DNA of 6,695 nt, taken from assembly GCA_022758935.1 (NCBI GenBank), contig JAEMQG010000160.1:1-6695 (forward strand), in the 5' to 3' direction. Shown one piece after another: positions 5,228 through 6,695 of this stretch (positions are counted from its first letter, which is position 1; each line of letters opens with the position of its first letter). Position numbers and translations under genes: made by a program. The notes under the pieces are model-generated. The model saw nothing but the letters and a program-made list of their open reading frames with translations, searched no databases and was not told the origin of the DNA. The DNA is from Candidatus Nitrosopumilus sp. GTDB taxonomy: Archaea > Thermoproteota > Nitrososphaeria > Nitrososphaerales > Nitrosopumilaceae.

Positions 5228-5454
5228 ATGGAAGAAGCCAAAATATCATCTCTACAAAATAGCATAACATTCAAAGAGAACATAATGCGTGTGGATATAG
5301 GATACATCAATAAAATCAACACATGCTAAAAAAGAAAAATACGATCTTAACGTTATTGGTTCATTGGGTAGAGGTACAGTAAGAGAATTGTTTTTATTGT
5401 GTTTCAAATTATGTTATTCATTCATCAAAAATTCCTGTCCTCATTGTGAAATGA
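5228..5454 (+). pseudogene. Universal stress protein (UspA-family) remnant, truncated and frameshifted
   Basis: Three consecutive segments in three different frames spell the C-terminal part of a universal stress protein. Segment one (5228-5323) gives MEEAKISSLQNSITF and then RVDIGYINKINT. Segment two (5325-5399) gives AKKEKYDLNVIGSLGRGTVR followed by ELFL. Segment three (5401-5454) gives VSNYVIHSSKIPVLIVK and a TGA. Together they align with the family pattern '..GxxxxxIxxYAxxxxYDLIVIGSxGxGxxxELxLGSVSNYVxHxSxxPVLIVK'. Each junction has one extra base or two missing (at 5324 and 5400). The ATP-binding glycine loop is otherwise recognisable (GSLGRG). The N-terminal strand with its conserved Asp is absent, and the family's DLIVIG reads DLNVIG here. 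The remnant ends 2 bp from the msrA stop, tail to tail. Real decay is more likely than sequencing error because the N-terminal half is also missing. Confidence 0.8.
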
Positions 5455-5456
5455 CT

Positions 5457-5912
5457 TTAAGATAATCCATGCTTCTGAAAATATTTTTGGTGATATTCTT
5501 CAGCTTTGTAAAATTGTGGAGCAGGAACAATTTCAGTCGCGATACTTTTTTGGAGTTTTCCTGATTTTTCCAAGTCATCTTTTGATTTTTGCGCAATTTC
5601 TTTTTGTTCGTCATTATAAAAAAAGATGGCTGAGCGGTATTGGATTCCAATATCAGGTCCCTGCCGGTTAAGAGAAGTAGGGTCATGATTATTCCAAAAT
5701 ACTTGTAGTAATTCATCATAAGAAATTTCTGATGGATCATATTCAACTTGCACAGCTTCAGCATGTCCGGTTTTATCAGTACACACTTCATCATAAGTTG
5801 GATTTGCTAATTTGCCTCCAATATAACCAACTTGTGTCGATTTTACACCTCTTGTTTTACGAAATAGATCTTCAACATGCCAGAAACATCCTGCACCAAA
5901 TGTAGCTTTCAT
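5457..5912 (-). CDS. msrA: Peptide methionine sulfoxide reductase MsrA
   Basis: MsrA reduces the S-epimer of methionine sulfoxide in proteins and free methionine, repairing oxidative damage in the cytoplasm. All family blocks are present in 151 residues: G-A-G-C-F-W with catalytic Cys9, GYIGG (29-33), [13 protein letters not shown] (48-60) with Glu52, [20 protein letters not shown] (75-94) with Asp87 and Tyr92, and [16 protein letters not shown] (134-149). The spacings from Cys9 to Glu52, Asp87 and Tyr92 equal those I recall for E. coli Cys51, Glu94, Asp129 and Tyr134. The C-terminal resolving cysteines of the E. coli type are absent; Cys44 is the only other cysteine, so recycling may use Cys44 or an external thiol. 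The ATG at 5912 leaves the usual short lead before GCFW. The gene meets the stress-protein remnant tail to tail, and an inverted repeat lies just upstream of its start. Confidence 0.96.
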   Translation of the reverse strand: MKATFGAGCFWHVEDLFRKTRGVKSTQVGYIGGKLANPTYDEVCTDKTGHAEAVQVEYDPSEISYDELLQVFWNNHDPTSLNRQGPDIGIQYRSAIFFYNDEQKEIAQKSKDDLEKSGKLQKSIATEIVPAPQFYKAEEYHQKYFQKHGLS

Positions 5913-5917
5913 AAAAA

Positions 5918-5938
5918 AATTTGGAAATAAACCAAATT
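5918..5938. promoter_or_regulatory. 7-bp inverted repeat just upstream of msrA
   Basis: AATTTGG (5918-5924) and CCAAATT (5932-5938) are perfect inverted arms separated by AAATAAA. The element ends 5 bp before the msrA ATG. If transcription starts about 26 bp downstream of the A/T box at 5959-5970, the repeat covers the start region and the leader. That suits a repressor operator or a short leader hairpin. No regulator is identified. Confidence 0.4.
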
Positions 5939-5958
5939 AAAACTATGGGTTGTTATTA

Positions 5959-5970
5959 AAAAATATAAAA
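5959..5970 (-). promoter_or_regulatory. Candidate TATA box of msrA
   Basis: The minus strand shows TTTTATATTTTT within a longer T/A run, the best TATA match upstream of msrA. It predicts a start near 5939 and a leader of about 27 nt containing the inverted repeat. The same T-runs lie just after the stop of the upstream minus-strand gene and could end that transcript as well. Confidence 0.4.
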
Positions 5971-5996
5971 AATAGTACAACGGTATTACTGTAAAA

Positions 5997-6695
5997 TTAT
6001 TGGATTTCTATAATATCTTTCTCCATGAGATATTTCAAAGAATTTACAAATTCTTGTTGAGAAATTAAATCATCTGCCCACCAGAGAGCATTATTACGTA
6101 TCCAATTTGGGACATAACTTACAGAATTATCTATAGAGTTAGGAGAATTTTGAATCATAATAATTTTAGTTTTTAGCATAAAATCTAATCCATGCATAAA
6201 TTGAGTATCAGAAATCTCTCCAGTCGTCCAAAGTTTAGCATAAGTCTTAATCCAATCTGGAACATAGGTGTAAAAGCCCAATACATCATAGATAGTTTGT
6301 TGTGGAAATTGAGAATCAAACCATGATTTGTAGTTTAATTCATTGTTATAACGGTCAATGTAATACTGTGGTGAATGATCTAGAGAGGGAAATCCAATAA
6401 TTCTCATTTTGGGATTTTCAATAAGAAATTTATCATCCAGATGTCGTTTATCAATATTTGTGGCTGTGAATTTTGGTGTGGATTCACTCGGAGTATAGAT
6501 TGATGATTTTTGATATGTGATTTTCTTTTCCAGGTTTCCACCATAAAATACTTTGAGGGTATAAATTCCATCAGAAGGCCATGTAGGACCACCAACATTA
6601 ATTGTCGCAAAGAATGAACCGTCGGATTTTGGCGATATATCAGCAATGCCAGCAAAACCAGACTCTTCAGGATTAATTATTTGAAGTATTACAGA
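5997..6695 (-). CDS. Probable secreted or surface protein with two VPxWI-type repeats, partial at right edge
   Basis: The frame is open from the window edge to the stop at 5997-5999, giving 232 visible residues whose N-terminus lies beyond the right edge. An ATG at 6407 is internal: the same frame continues upstream for 96 codons with sensible sequence. Counting from the edge, residues 1-62 look like a beta-sandwich domain (GSFFATINVGGPTWPSDGIY, then TLKVFYGGN) of the kind common in thaumarchaeal exported proteins. A linker with YIDRYNNELNYKSWF follows at about 112-126. Then come two homologous units of about 38 residues: YVPDWIKTYAKLWTTGEISD at 144-163 and YVPNWIRNNALWWADDLISQ at 194-213, each ending in a hydrophobic L/M-rich helix and an I-I-x-I strand. 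I know such W-rich C-terminal repeats from many Nitrosopumilus extracellular proteins; their function is not established. No membrane anchor is seen at the C-terminus. The signal peptide should lie outside the window. Confidence 0.78.
   Translation of the reverse strand, partial: SVILQIINPEESGFAGIADISPKSDGSFFATINVGGPTWPSDGIYTLKVFYGGNLEKKITYQKSSIYTPSESTPKFTATNIDKRHLDDKFLIENPKMRIIGFPSLDHSPQYYIDRYNNELNYKSWFDSQFPQQTIYDVLGFYTYVPDWIKTYAKLWTTGEISDTQFMHGLDFMLKTKIIMIQNSPNSIDNSVSYVPNWIRNNALWWADDLISQQEFVNSLKYLMEKDIIEIQ

Noticed and set aside
5441..5794. 117-codon minus-strand frame inside msrA
   Set aside because: It is an out-of-frame shadow of msrA, whose catalytic motifs are all in the other frame.
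6404..6655. 83-codon minus-strand open frame beginning with ATG at 6655
   Set aside because: It overlaps the frame that continues without stops from 6407 to the window edge and encodes a beta-sandwich-like domain in register with the downstream repeats. The 83-codon frame has no domain-like features.

Overview
The window looks like an AT-rich chromosomal segment of an ammonia-oxidising thaumarchaeon (Nitrososphaerota), probably of the marine Nitrosopumilus/Nitrosarchaeum type. The grounds are an archaeal TFB (TFIIB-like) gene, a small VAGGM/FMELALRVRMR-type protein that I associate with this phylum, a class III archaeal PHA synthase pair, and a secreted-type protein with VPxWI...W repeats that I know from these organisms. 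Most genes look archaeal in signalling, with TATA-like boxes about 27 bp from start codons (leaderless transcripts). A Shine-Dalgarno sequence appears only inside an operon. The genus assignment is inference from memory, not from a search.

Layout. 1-761 (+): the 3' half of a TFB gene, cut by the window edge, followed after 8 nt by a small GIY-YIG-like protein. 762-1331: a 570-base stretch with no intact gene; it holds a T-rich tract, a possible degraded reading frame on the minus strand, and an exact 34-bp tandem duplication. 1332-1724 (-): a DUF6659-like small protein. 1778-3405 (+): phaE and phaC, overlapping as ATGA. 3423-4270 (-): two phasin-like genes, also overlapping as ATGA; the first carries a C-terminal AbrB/SpoVT DNA-binding domain. 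4307-5101 (-): an alpha/beta hydrolase. 5228-5454 (+): a broken universal stress protein remnant in three frames. 5457-5912 (-): msrA. 5997-6695 (-): the C-terminal part of a probable secreted protein that continues past the right edge.

How the genes work together. The centre (1778-5101) reads as a carbon-storage island. PhaE and PhaC form the class III polyhydroxyalkanoate synthase. The two convergent small proteins are candidates for granule coat (phasin) and granule-sensing regulator. The adjacent hydrolase is a candidate for mobilising the polymer or its oligomers, though only its position supports that. PhaC has Cys147, Asp300 and His329, spaced as in the well-studied Allochromatium vinosum enzyme. 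The most notable protein is the phasin-AbrB fusion, which could tie granule binding to transcriptional control in one polypeptide. I see no wholly unprecedented system; the best leads are that fusion, the symmetrical shared promoter between the DUF6659-like gene and phaE, the stress-protein pseudogene, and the duplicated 34-bp element.
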